From Dyella_B sp036746095 (lineage in GTDB: Bacteria; Pseudomonadota; Gammaproteobacteria; Xanthomonadales; Rhodanobacteraceae): DNA of 64,000 nt. A program made the position numbers and the translations under genes. Shown here in pieces: positions 43,003 to 51,329 of this stretch; position 1 is the stretch's first letter, and each line of letters begins with the position of its first letter. The stretch lies in NCBI RefSeq assembly GCF_036746095.1, contig NZ_DAIOEU010000004.1, forward strand, positions 1 to 64,000, read 5' to 3'. The notes beneath the pieces were generated by a model that searched no databases, was not told where the DNA came from, and saw only the letters and a program-made list of their open reading frames with translations.

Positions 43003-43245
43003 ATCTCTGGCTCCAAGAAGTTGTGGGTCGCCGCAGGGCGGCACAGAAAGCTTGTCCGTGGCATGAGTGCGGATTCGGACAGGAACATTGTGCTGCTCCG
43101 GTCCATCGGTTGCTGCGCCCGTGCATCCCGCATTTATGCCCGTTCGTCCGGCGGATGCCAGGCAAGAAAGTCTGGACGTGCGGACATAGTGGGCGTGGGC
43201 GAGCCCGCGCATCATGCGCCTACTTCACCGAGGGGAATATAGGTA

Positions 43246-43707
43246 ATGCGTCATCTCGTGGCGACGACCGCTTCGCGTTTACTTGGCATCCTGCATGCAG
43301 GGCGCTGGCTGGGGCCGTTGGTGATACGGCTGGTGTTCGGCTACTTCTGGCTGGAGACCGGTATCGGCAAGGTGCAGAACCTGGATGGCTTCACGCAGCG
43401 CTTTATCGGCTGGGGCATTCCTCACCCGGCATTCAATGCTGCGTTGTCGGCATGGACGGAATTGCTGGGCGGCCTGCTGCTGATGCTCGGGCTGTTTACG
43501 CGCCTGGTCAGCATTCCTATGATCATCAACATGATCGTGGCGCTGGCCCTGGTGGTATCGAGCCGCTTGATGGGCTTGGATGACTATGTCGAAGCCGATG
43601 AAGTGCTCTACATCACGATCTTTTTCTGGTTCCTGATTGCCGGGCCGGGGAAGATCAGCCTGGATACGTTGATCGCGCGTTGGTTGCGGATTCGCACGTA
43701 CGATTGA
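43246..43707 (+). CDS. DoxX-family membrane protein, divergent from bufA
   Basis: A 153-residue protein with about four membrane helices (LGPLVIRLVFGYFWLETGIGK; LGGLLLMLGLFTRL; MIINMIVALALVV; LYITIFFWFLIAG). DoxX-family proteins often accompany bufferin and similar DUF692/DUF2063 cassettes, usually in the same operon. Here the gene is divergent from bufA across 243 nt, so both could share a control region. Its function in the cassette is not known. Confidence 0.85.
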   Translation: MRHLVATTASRLLGILHAGRWLGPLVIRLVFGYFWLETGIGKVQNLDGFTQRFIGWGIPHPAFNAALSAWTELLGGLLLMLGLFTRLVSIPMIINMIVALALVVSSRLMGLDDYVEADEVLYITIFFWFLIAGPGKISLDTLIARWLRIRTYD

Positions 43708-43727
43708 ACGCTCACGCAACTCCGTGG

Positions 43728-43771
43728 CCGTCATTCCCGCGAAAGCGCCTCCGCTTTCGCGGGAATGACGG
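43728..43771. repeat. REP-like hairpin between doxX and argO
   Basis: CCGTCATTCCCGCGAAAGCG (43728-43747) and its exact inverse complement (43752-43771) flank a 4-nt loop. It is the same sequence family as the half copy at 231-250 and the fragment near 60127. The position between convergent genes suggests a bidirectional transcription barrier or a REP-type mobile unit. Confidence 0.85.
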
Positions 43772-43790
43772 CACAGAGGGAGCGTGCGGA

Positions 43791-44429
43791 TCAGTGCGCA
43801 AGGAAAGAGAGCAGCAGCTTGCCCGCGATGCCCCACATCACCAAAGCAATCAGCACGTCCAGCACGCGCCACGCCAGCGGCTTGCGGAACAGCGGCTCCA
43901 GCAAGCGTGCACCGTAGGCAAGGCCGAAGAACCAGATGAACGATGCCGTTGCGGCCCCTACGCCAAACAACGCACGCGGCCACGTCGCCGGCCACGGCGC
44001 GGCCAGGCTGCCGATCAGCAGCACCGTATCGAGATAGACGTGAGGGTTGAGCCAGGTAAAGCCCGCGCAGGTGGCAAGCACCTTCCACACGCTGCCTGCA
44101 TCATCATGAGTATCGGCGCTCAGCCCTTCCGGATGGAAGGCGCGCCGCATGGCCTCGATGCCATACCACGCCAGCACCAGCGCACCGACGCACGCCACCA
44201 CCATCAGCACGCGCGGGTGCTGCCCCACGGCCGCGCCCAATCCCCCCACGCCGGCCGCGATCAGCACCGCATCGGAAAGCGCGCAGAACAGCGCTACCGG
44301 AAAGCGATGCGATTGCAGCAAGCCCTGGCGCAATACGAAGGCGTTCTGTGCGCCGATGGCGATGATCAACGAAGCGCCGAGCAATAACCCCGCCAGAAAA
44401 GATGCATGCCCAACCGGTGCCTGGATCAA
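43791..44429 (-). CDS. argO: LysE/ArgO-family amino-acid exporter
   Basis: A 212-residue, six-helix exporter of the LysE/ArgO family. The family signature IAIGAQNAFVLRQGL is near the N-terminus and TWLNPHVYLDTVLLIG lies in the middle. It should export basic amino acids such as arginine. The frame has no ATG near the expected start. TTG 44429, which overlaps the gshA stop as TTGA and has GGGAA upstream, is my choice; a longer reading to 44471 would overlap gshA by 46 bp. It probably shares the gshA transcript. Confidence 0.83.
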   Translation of the reverse strand: MIQAPVGHASFLAGLLLGASLIIAIGAQNAFVLRQGLLQSHRFPVALFCALSDAVLIAAGVGGLGAAVGQHPRVLMVVACVGALVLAWYGIEAMRRAFHPEGLSADTHDDAGSVWKVLATCAGFTWLNPHVYLDTVLLIGSLAAPWPATWPRALFGVGAATASFIWFFGLAYGARLLEPLFRKPLAWRVLDVLIALVMWGIAGKLLLSFLAH

Positions 44430-45793
44430 TATGCGAATTCCCGGAAGACGGGATCGACGCGGCCATGCCATTGGCCGTGGAACAGATCGAGCTTGCGTTC
44501 GGCAGGTGTCTGGTCAGCGTCGACGATCTCGATCAGCGGTTCGAGGAAGATGCTTTCGTCGGCGCCGTTGCGATTGAGCCGATTGCGGCGCTTCAAACCG
44601 TGTGCGGCAACCTGCAGGGCTTCGCGGGCGAGATCGCGCACGGTGCCGCCGCGGAAGGGCAGCTTGAGCGCATGCTTGGGCACGCCGTCACGCAGTGCGT
44701 GGCGCTCTTCGCGCGAGAAGTGCTTGACCAGATCCCATGCCGCATTCAGCGCTTCGTCGTCGTAGAGCAGGCCGACCCAGAAGGCGGGCAGGGCGCACAG
44801 GCGATTCCACGGACCGCCATCGGCGCCGCGCATTTCCAGGTATTGCTTCAGACGTACTTCCGGGAAAGCCGTGGTGAGATGATCGCCCCAGTCCTTCATG
44901 GTGGCGTGCACGCCGGGCAGATCGTCGAGCGTGCCGGCCATGAAGCGCTTGAAGTCCTTGCCGGCGAGGTCGATGTAACGTCCATCCTGATAGCTGAAAT
45001 ACATCGGCACGCCGAGCATGTAATCGACGTAGCGTTCGTAGCCGAAGCCGTCTTCGAACACAAAGTCGAGCATGCCGGTGCGGTCGCCGTCGGTATCCGT
45101 CCACACGTGCGAGCGATAGGAGAGATAGCCGTTCGGCTTGCCGTCGGTGAACGGCGAATCGGCGAACAGCGCGGTGGCAATCGGCTGCAGCGCGAGGCTG
45201 GTGCGGAACTTGCGCACCATGTCGCCTTCGTTTCCGAAATCCAGGTTGACCTGCACGGTGCAGGTGCGCGTCATCATGTCCAGGCCGAGCGAGCCGACCT
45301 TGGGCATGTATTCGCGCATGATCTTGTAGCGGCCCTTGGGCATCCACGGCATTTCGTCGCGGCGCCACTTGGGCTGAAAGCCCATGCCGAGAAAACCCAG
45401 CCCCATGCCGTCGGCCACCGAACGCACTTCCTCCAGGTGGCTGTTCACTTCGCAACAGGTCTGGTGGATGGTTTCCAGCGGTGCGCCGGACAGTTCCAGC
45501 TGCCCGGCCGGTTCCAGGGTGATGTTGGCTTTGTCGCGCACGAGCGCTACGGGCGTTTCGCCTTCGCGGATGATGTCCCAGCCATAGCGCGTCGCAATAC
45601 CTTCCAGCAGGGCGCGGATGCCACGCTCCCCTTCGAACGCAGGTGGCTTGAGGTCATCGGTGCGAAAACCGAACTTTTCGTGTTCGGTACCGATGCGCCA
45701 GGCCTCGCGCGGCTTCTCGCCGGCGGCCAGGTAGTCGATCAGTTGCTGGCGGCCGTAGATCGGGGTGCTTTTGACGGCACTGGGTATGGACAC
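44426..45793 (-). CDS. gshA: Glutamate-cysteine ligase, plant/proteobacterial type
   Basis: A 455-residue enzyme of the GCS2 family, the type found in plants and many alpha- and gammaproteobacteria rather than the enteric GshA. It joins glutamate and cysteine, the first step of glutathione synthesis. Landmarks: WRIGTEHEKFGF (substrate and metal acids), ITLEPAGQLELSGAPLETIHQT, TCTVQVNLDFGNEGDMVRKFR and YLEMRGADGGPWNRLCALPAFWVGLLYD. The next gene downstream encodes an amino-acid exporter. The upstream gap to the histidine kinase gene (160 nt) holds no gene. Confidence 0.94.
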   Translation of the reverse strand: MSIPSAVKSTPIYGRQQLIDYLAAGEKPREAWRIGTEHEKFGFRTDDLKPPAFEGERGIRALLEGIATRYGWDIIREGETPVALVRDKANITLEPAGQLELSGAPLETIHQTCCEVNSHLEEVRSVADGMGLGFLGMGFQPKWRRDEMPWMPKGRYKIMREYMPKVGSLGLDMMTRTCTVQVNLDFGNEGDMVRKFRTSLALQPIATALFADSPFTDGKPNGYLSYRSHVWTDTDGDRTGMLDFVFEDGFGYERYVDYMLGVPMYFSYQDGRYIDLAGKDFKRFMAGTLDDLPGVHATMKDWGDHLTTAFPEVRLKQYLEMRGADGGPWNRLCALPAFWVGLLYDDEALNAAWDLVKHFSREERHALRDGVPKHALKLPFRGGTVRDLAREALQVAAHGLKRRNRLNRNGADESIFLEPLIEIVDADQTPAERKLDLFHGQWHGRVDPVFREFAY

Positions 45794-45953
45794 GGGGCAA
45801 GCCTCACGGGGATAGCCCCCGACTATGGAGGCTTGATGTCGTCGCGAAAAGGGGGTTCGTGAAAAAAATTGTACCTGACAGTACAGCTACAGCCGGCACA
45901 GTGAAAACGGAAGCGCGGGCACAGTAAAACCCCGCGTGGCATTGGCTCAATGC

Positions 45954-47456
45954 CTATTCCTTCGCCATCTCCGGTTGAAACGCCACCCGCATGCGCGCGC
46001 CCGTCCCTTCGAGTGCGTCGAGGATCTCGAACCGGGCCCGATGGCCGCGCGCGATCTCTTCGACGATGGCCAGGCCCAGGCCGCTGCTTTGTCCCTCTCT
46101 GCCGGCAGTGCTGTAGAAACGCTCGCGCACGCGTTCGCGCTCGGCAGGGGGGATGCCGGGGCCGCTGTCTTCCACTTCCAGATAAGGCGCACGGTCGTGC
46201 ATGCCGCAACGCAACGTGATGCGGCCACCGTCGGGTGTGTGGCGGATGGCATTGTCGACCAGGTTGATCAGCAGTTCGTGCAGCAGCCAGTGCACGCCGC
46301 GCACGTGTGCCGGCACGCACTCGGCGCCCAGGTCGATATCGCGGGCGATGGCGCGATCGAGCATGGCGTCGGCGACGGTGCCGATCAGTGCTTCCAGCTG
46401 CACGGTGGTGAAGTCGCCGGGGCTGTGGGTGGAGGGCTCGGCGCGCGCCAGTGCAAGCAGCTGGCTGGCGGTGTGCGCCAGGCGATCCACGCTGCCGTGC
46501 AGGCGTGCGATGCGTCCCTGCTGTGCTTCGTCGTGTGTTTCGCTCGCCAGCACTTCCAGTTGCGCTTTCAGGCCGGTGAGCGGCGTACGCAACTGGTGCG
46601 CGGCGTTGGTAAGGAAATGCTGCTGCGCCTGCGCAGCGTCGCGCACGGTGACCAGCAGGGTGTTGAGTGACTGCACCAGCGGGCGCACTTCGCTCGGCAC
46701 GGGTTCCAGCGGCAGGGGTTGCAGCGACTGCGGTTGCCGCTGCGTGATGCGTTCGCGCAGGCGGTTGATCGGACGCAAGGCCACGGTGATGCCGAACAGG
46801 CAGAGGCCAAGCACGAGCAGCAACTGGATGCCATCGCTAAGGCCGATCACGGTGTCCAGCCGGCGTACGGCGTGGCTGCGCCGGTTCACGGTTTCGCCCA
46901 CGCTGACGATCACCGGTTGACCATCCACTTGCGTGCGGTAGCTGGCGATGCGCAAGACCAGCTTCCTGTAGGTGGCGTCGGAGAAGCTGAAATCACCGAT
47001 GGCGCTGTTGCCTTGGGCAATGGGCAAGCCTTCATCGCCGACCAGGGTGCGGCCGTCGGGCAGGCTCACGCGATAGAGAAAGCTGTCGCGTGCGCCCGGA
47101 AACAGCCGGCGCCAGACGGCCGGTCGGTTGCGGGCAACGAAACGTTCCGGCGGTTTGTCACGATCGCCGAGCACATCCGGTGGCGGCGATTCGGCGCCGG
47201 GCGAGGGAGGATGTAGCGGACCGAATTCCGGCTTTTCCAGATGAAGCTGACCGTCATCCCCGCGTTCGAGGTGGGCGGCAATCGCCACCGCCGTATGGGA
47301 AAGGGCGCGGTCGAAGGCGTCGTACAGCGGCGTTACGAAGGTTTTGTGATCGGTCCAGATGCTGGCTACCAGCAACAAGACGAGGGGCAGCAGCAGGTAG
47401 ACGACTAATCGTCCGCGAATGCTCGGCGCACGCCGGACTTTTGAATCGGTGGCCAT
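45954..47456 (-). CDS. Sensor histidine kinase (TctE-like)
   Basis: A 500-residue inner-membrane kinase. A first membrane helix lies near residues 18-33. It is followed by a periplasmic sensor of about 180 residues with an acidic/proline-rich segment, a second helix (GIQLLLVLGLCLFGITVAL) and a HAMP-like region. The dimerisation/phosphorylation helix has H in NAAHQLRTPLTGLKAQ, and the ATPase domain has LINLVDNAIRHTP, DSGPGIP and SGLGLAIV. It is closest in type to TctE-like kinases, which sense tricarboxylates, but the signal is unknown. It follows its response regulator gene by 17 nt. Confidence 0.92.
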   Translation of the reverse strand: MATDSKVRRAPSIRGRLVVYLLLPLVLLLVASIWTDHKTFVTPLYDAFDRALSHTAVAIAAHLERGDDGQLHLEKPEFGPLHPPSPGAESPPPDVLGDRDKPPERFVARNRPAVWRRLFPGARDSFLYRVSLPDGRTLVGDEGLPIAQGNSAIGDFSFSDATYRKLVLRIASYRTQVDGQPVIVSVGETVNRRSHAVRRLDTVIGLSDGIQLLLVLGLCLFGITVALRPINRLRERITQRQPQSLQPLPLEPVPSEVRPLVQSLNTLLVTVRDAAQAQQHFLTNAAHQLRTPLTGLKAQLEVLASETHDEAQQGRIARLHGSVDRLAHTASQLLALARAEPSTHSPGDFTTVQLEALIGTVADAMLDRAIARDIDLGAECVPAHVRGVHWLLHELLINLVDNAIRHTPDGGRITLRCGMHDRAPYLEVEDSGPGIPPAERERVRERFYSTAGREGQSSGLGLAIVEEIARGHRARFEILDALEGTGARMRVAFQPEMAKE

Positions 47457-47473
47457 GCGCCGCTCAATCAGGA

Positions 47474-48139
47474 CTACGCGTCGTCGAGGCGGTAGCCGAG
47501 GCCGCGAATGCCGCGCACTCTCGCCGATTCGCCGAGTTTTGCGCGCAGACGCGATACGTGCACTTCGATGGCGTTGCCGGAGATTTCCTCATCCCAGCTG
47601 ACAATGGCCTGGATCAGGCGCTCCTTGCTCACCACGCGGCCGCTATGGTGGGCCAGGCATTCCAGGATCGACCATTCGCGCCGCGTCAGCTCCAGCACGC
47701 GGCCGCCGTTGTCCATCGCGCGGCGGCCGGCCAGATCGATACGCAACTGCCCCACCACCATTTCATTGGCGGTGGCGGCGGTGGCACGGCGGATCAACGC
47801 ACGGCAGCGTGCTGCCAGTTCCGGCAGCGCGAAGGGTTTGACCAGGTAATCGTCGGCGCCCAGGTCCAGCGCGTTGACGCGATCATCCAGACCGTCGCGG
47901 GCCGTGACGATCAGCAGCGGCAACGAACTGCCCTCGCGGCGCAGGCGGCGCACCAGGGTGAAACCGTCCTCGCCGGGCAGGCCCAGGTCCACGATGGCGA
48001 GGTCGTAATGGGTGGTATCCAGGCGAGACTGGACGGATTCCGCGTCGGTGACCGCGTCCACGACATAACCGGCGGTGGCCAGGCCGCGCACGATGGCGTC
48101 GGAAACCAGGGGATCGTCTTCAACGAGCAGTATGCGCAT
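47474..48139 (-). CDS. OmpR-family response regulator (TctD-like)
   Basis: A 221-residue regulator. The receiver domain has the acidic pair in LLVEDDPLV, the phospho-acceptor aspartate in DLAIVDLGLPGEDG, and the conserved lysine in LVKPFALPEL. The C-terminal winged helix ends in EVHVSRLRAKLGESARVRGIRGLGYRL. It is the partner of the kinase encoded immediately downstream. No target gene is evident. Confidence 0.94.
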   Translation of the reverse strand: MRILLVEDDPLVSDAIVRGLATAGYVVDAVTDAESVQSRLDTTHYDLAIVDLGLPGEDGFTLVRRLRREGSSLPLLIVTARDGLDDRVNALDLGADDYLVKPFALPELAARCRALIRRATAATANEMVVGQLRIDLAGRRAMDNGGRVLELTRREWSILECLAHHSGRVVSKERLIQAIVSWDEEISGNAIEVHVSRLRAKLGESARVRGIRGLGYRLDDA

Positions 48140-48272
48140 ACGACTGAAAGTGTCTGGAGTCGCAAGATCGTATCAGTTAACGCCACCATGATCTGTCATG
48201 CAATACGACGGCTGCGGGCCGGCCTTCGCGCCGCGCTACACTGCGCGGCCCTTTGATGGCGATATAACAACC

Positions 48273-48614
48273 ATGTCCGACATTCCCGCTTGCCCCGTCT
48301 GCGGCATGGAACACACCTATCCCGACGGCGAGGTTTACATCTGTCCCGACTGCGGGCATGAGTGGCCGCAACACGCCGTTGCCCAGGAAGAGAGCCGGCA
48401 AGTGGTGCGCGACGTGCACGGCAACGTGCTGCAGAACGGCGACAGTGTCATCGTGATCAAGGATCTGAAGGTGAAGGGCGCTTCGATCCCGTTGAAGCAA
48501 GGCACGGTGATTCGCGGCATCCGCCTTATCGATGGCGATGCGGAGCATATCGAAGGACACTCCGACAAGATCAAGGATCTGGTGCTGAAGGTTTGTTTCT
48601 TGAAGAAAGCGTAG
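48273..48614 (+). CDS. phnA: PhnA-family zinc-ribbon protein
   Basis: A 113-residue protein with an N-terminal zinc ribbon, CPVC...CPDC (CPVCGMEHTYPDGEVYICPDCGHEW), and the PhnA C-terminal domain (VRDVHGNVLQNGDSVIVIKDLKVKGAS). The old name implies phosphonate use, yet this widespread protein is not part of the C-P lyase and its role is unclear; a phosphonoacetate hydrolase activity was reported for a different protein of the same name. No Shine-Dalgarno is obvious before ATG 48273. Confidence 0.9.
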   Translation: MSDIPACPVCGMEHTYPDGEVYICPDCGHEWPQHAVAQEESRQVVRDVHGNVLQNGDSVIVIKDLKVKGASIPLKQGTVIRGIRLIDGDAEHIEGHSDKIKDLVLKVCFLKKA

Positions 48615-48692
48615 GACTGGGTGGCAACCCCGGCTGCCGTTTGCGGCGATGCGGGATCGTCATTCCAGCCTGCGAATAGACCTGGGCTCCGC

Positions 48693-48722
48693 AAAAAAAA
48701 CCGCCTTTCGGCGGCTTTTTTT
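48693..48722. terminator. Bidirectional terminator between phnA and rho
   Basis: Eight A, CCGCC (48701-48705), TTTC loop, GGCGG (48710-48714), then seven T after a C. It works for the convergent phnA (+) and rho (-) genes. Confidence 0.92.
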
Positions 48723-48732
48723 GTGTGACTTC

Positions 48733-50493
48733 TCAGCGCTTCATCGAATTGAAGAACTCGTCGTTGGACTTGGTGTTCTTCATCTTGTCGAGCATGAATT
48801 CCATCGCCGCCAGTTCATCCATGGGATGCAGCAGCTTGCGCAGGATCCAGATCTTGGCGAGCAGGTCCGGTTCGATCAGCAGATCCTCGCGGCGCGTGCC
48901 GGAGCGGTTGATGTCGATGGCCGGATACACGCGCTTCTCGGAGATGCGGCGGGACAGGTGCACTTCCATGTTGCCGGTGCCCTTGAACTCTTCGTAGATC
49001 ACCTCGTCCATCTTGCTGCCGGTGTCGATCAGCGCGGTGGCGATGATGGTGAGCGAGCCGCCTTCTTCCACGTTGCGCGCGGCGCCGAAGAAGCGCTTCG
49101 GGCGCTGCAGCGCGTTGGCGTCCACGCCGCCGGTCAGCACCTTGCCCGAGCTGGGTACCACGGTGTTGTAGGCGCGGGCCAGGCGGGTGATGGAGTCGAG
49201 CAGGATCACCACGTCCCGCTTGTGCTCGACCAGGCGCTTGGCGCGCTCGATCACCATTTCGGCGACCTGCACGTGGCGCACGGCCGGCTCGTCGAAGGTG
49301 GAGCTGATCACTTCGGCGCGTACGGTGCGGGCGATTTCGGTGACTTCTTCCGGACGCTCGTCGACCAAGAGGATGATCAGGTGTACGTCCGGATGGTTGT
49401 ACTGGATGGCATGCGCGATGTTCTGCAGCATCATCGTCTTGCCGGACTTCGGTTGCGACACGATCAATCCGCGCTGGCCACGGCCGATCGGTGCGACCAG
49501 GTCGAGAATGCGCGCGGTGATGTCTTCGGTCGAGCCGTTGCCGCGTTCCAGGTGGAACGCCTTGCGCGGGAACAGCGGCGTGAGGTTCTCGAACAGCAGT
49601 TTGTTTTTGGACGCTTCCGGCGGATCGCCGTTGATGTCGTCGACCTTCAGGAGCGCGAAGTAGCGCTCGCCTTCCTTCGGGTGACGGACGCGGCCGGTGA
49701 TGTAGTCGCCGGTGCGCAGGTTGAAGCGGCGGATTTGCGAAGGCGACACGTAGATGTCGTCGGGACCGGCGAGGTAGGACTCGTCGGCCGAACGCAGGAA
49801 GCCGAAGCCGTCCTGCAGGATTTCCAGCACGCCTTCGGCCCAGATGCCGCCGCCGGAGCGGGCGTGGGCCTTCAGGATGTTGAAGATGACGTCCTGGCGG
49901 CGCTGGCGGGCGACGCCTTCCTGGATGCCGAGCGATTCGGCGAACTCCAGCAATTGAATCGGGTTCTTGCGCTTCAGTTCGGTGAGATTGATGACGCGGT
50001 CGTTGCTGCCGATGTCGGCGTTTTCGTCATCCACCGGCAGGCCGTGCGGATTGCGCGGCGGGCCACCCGGGCCTTGCGGACGCGGGCCGCGCTCGTGACG
50101 GCGGCGGCGATTGCGGTCATTGCGGTCGTTTCGATCATTGCGGCGATCAGTGCTGCCGTGCTGCGGGTTCTGCGGCTGGCCGCCGACGTTTCCATTGCCG
50201 CCCTGGTTGCTGTCGCGGGCCTCGGTCGCTTCGCCGCTAGGCCCGCCGTAGCGCAGGGCTTCCTGGGTCGGGCCGGGAGCCGGTGCTTCGGAGCGTGTTT
50301 CGACGGGAGGCGCCGGGCGCTCGACGAACTCGGTCCGCGCTTCGGCCGGCCGCGGTGCGGGAGGACTGGCCTCGCTGGCAGCCGCGCTGGATCGGCGGGG
50401 CGAACGGGTGCGGGTGGGGGTTTCACCCACAGGTTTGGAGTCGGCGCGGATAGCGTCGGAAGAATCTTTGCTTTCGATATCGGACACGGGCAA
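48733..50493 (-). CDS. rho: Transcription termination factor Rho with long N-terminal extension
   Basis: A 586-residue Rho helicase; E. coli Rho is 419. The conserved core begins at residue 168 (INLTELKRKNPIQLLEFAESLG). It includes the RNA-binding domain (DGFGFLRSADESYLAGPDDIYVS) and the ATPase with Walker A VSQPKSGKTMMLQNIA, followed by ILLVDERPEEVTE, LLDSITRLARAYN and GGSLTIIATALIDTGSKMD. Residues 1-167 are low complexity: Pro/Ala/Glu-rich, then Gly/Asn/Gln-rich, then a basic NDR repeat and RRRRHERG. Such an insert is predicted to be disordered and may bind RNA or phase-separate. trxA lies 148 nt upstream on the same strand. Confidence 0.95.
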   Translation of the reverse strand: MPVSDIESKDSSDAIRADSKPVGETPTRTRSPRRSSAAASEASPPAPRPAEARTEFVERPAPPVETRSEAPAPGPTQEALRYGGPSGEATEARDSNQGGNGNVGGQPQNPQHGSTDRRNDRNDRNDRNRRRRHERGPRPQGPGGPPRNPHGLPVDDENADIGSNDRVINLTELKRKNPIQLLEFAESLGIQEGVARQRRQDVIFNILKAHARSGGGIWAEGVLEILQDGFGFLRSADESYLAGPDDIYVSPSQIRRFNLRTGDYITGRVRHPKEGERYFALLKVDDINGDPPEASKNKLLFENLTPLFPRKAFHLERGNGSTEDITARILDLVAPIGRGQRGLIVSQPKSGKTMMLQNIAHAIQYNHPDVHLIILLVDERPEEVTEIARTVRAEVISSTFDEPAVRHVQVAEMVIERAKRLVEHKRDVVILLDSITRLARAYNTVVPSSGKVLTGGVDANALQRPKRFFGAARNVEEGGSLTIIATALIDTGSKMDEVIYEEFKGTGNMEVHLSRRISEKRVYPAIDINRSGTRREDLLIEPDLLAKIWILRKLLHPMDELAAMEFMLDKMKNTKSNDEFFNSMKR

Positions 50494-50641
50494 ACCTCAC
50501 GGGGCGCCGTTGATGACAGGAGGGAGGACGAGCGTTGCGCGGAATGCGCGAGAGGGCAGGACAGCCCCAACTGAAAAGAATCTATCACCCGTCGCGCAGC
50601 CCCGTAAAGGGTGGCTGCAGCGACGGATCACACAGCAGCGA

Positions 50642-50968
50642 TCAGATGGCCTTGTCGATCATCTGCTTGAGTTGCCCCTTGCTGACGGCGCCGATCTGGG
50701 TGGCTTCCACCTTGCCGTTCTTGAACACCATCAGGGTGGGAATGCCGCGCACGCCGAAGTTGCGGGGGGTCTTCTGGTTGTGGTCGATGTTCAGCTTCAC
50801 GATGCGCAGCTTGCCCTGGTAGTCCTTGGCCAGCTCATCCAGCGCCGGCGCGATGGCTTTGCAGGGACCGCACCACTCCGCCCAGAAATCGAGCAGGACT
50901 GGGGTGTCGGAATTCAGCACTTCGTGGTCGAAGGTGTCGTCGCTGATATGGGTAATCAATTCGCTCAC
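50642..50968 (-). CDS. trxA: Thioredoxin 1
   Basis: A 108-residue thioredoxin. The redox motif is W32-C-G-P-C36 in DFWAEWCGPCKAIAP, and the cis-proline is in GIPTLMVFKNG. It is a cytoplasmic disulfide reductase, recycled by thioredoxin reductase. It precedes rho on the same strand, and rhlB diverges from it, the same arrangement as in E. coli. Confidence 0.96.
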   Translation of the reverse strand: MSELITHISDDTFDHEVLNSDTPVLLDFWAEWCGPCKAIAPALDELAKDYQGKLRIVKLNIDHNQKTPRNFGVRGIPTLMVFKNGKVEATQIGAVSKGQLKQMIDKAI

Positions 50969-51329
50969 CGGGGGCTCTCCAGGGTCAAGGCGGGGTAAAA
51001 GTTAAGACCGCGTGCCGATCATCAGATACACTAATGGAAGTGCCCATGGGGCGCGGGTCGATCCGGAAGGTGGAATGACTGCCGTTGCGGCATGGATTCC
51101 ATTGCAGCCTAAGTCGGGATGCGATTCAAGCGATTCAAGGGCACCCAGCCATGACCGGCCGGTATAGGCGAGGCCCGCTTGACGAGCCGCTTCCCCTATG
51201 CCGGTGGGTATGGCCCACGCTATCGGCGCCTGCTGCGCCGCATCCCTCCACCTGTCCCAAGGTTTGCCAGACCGACTGCGGGACCGGGCCAAGCGCTTGG
51301 GCGCCGGCCCGTATCAGATTCCCTCATTC
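50969..51329. other. Divergent trxA/rhlB control region
   Basis: About 360 nt without a convincing gene; it must hold the promoters of trxA (minus) and rhlB (plus). I see no clear consensus promoter or palindrome. A 44-codon in-frame extension of rhlB to 51198 exists but lacks family similarity. Confidence 0.5.

Noticed and set aside
51198..51329. N-terminal extension of rhlB
   Set aside because: The extra 44 residues are Cys/Arg-rich and lie before the conserved RhlB start; no family support.
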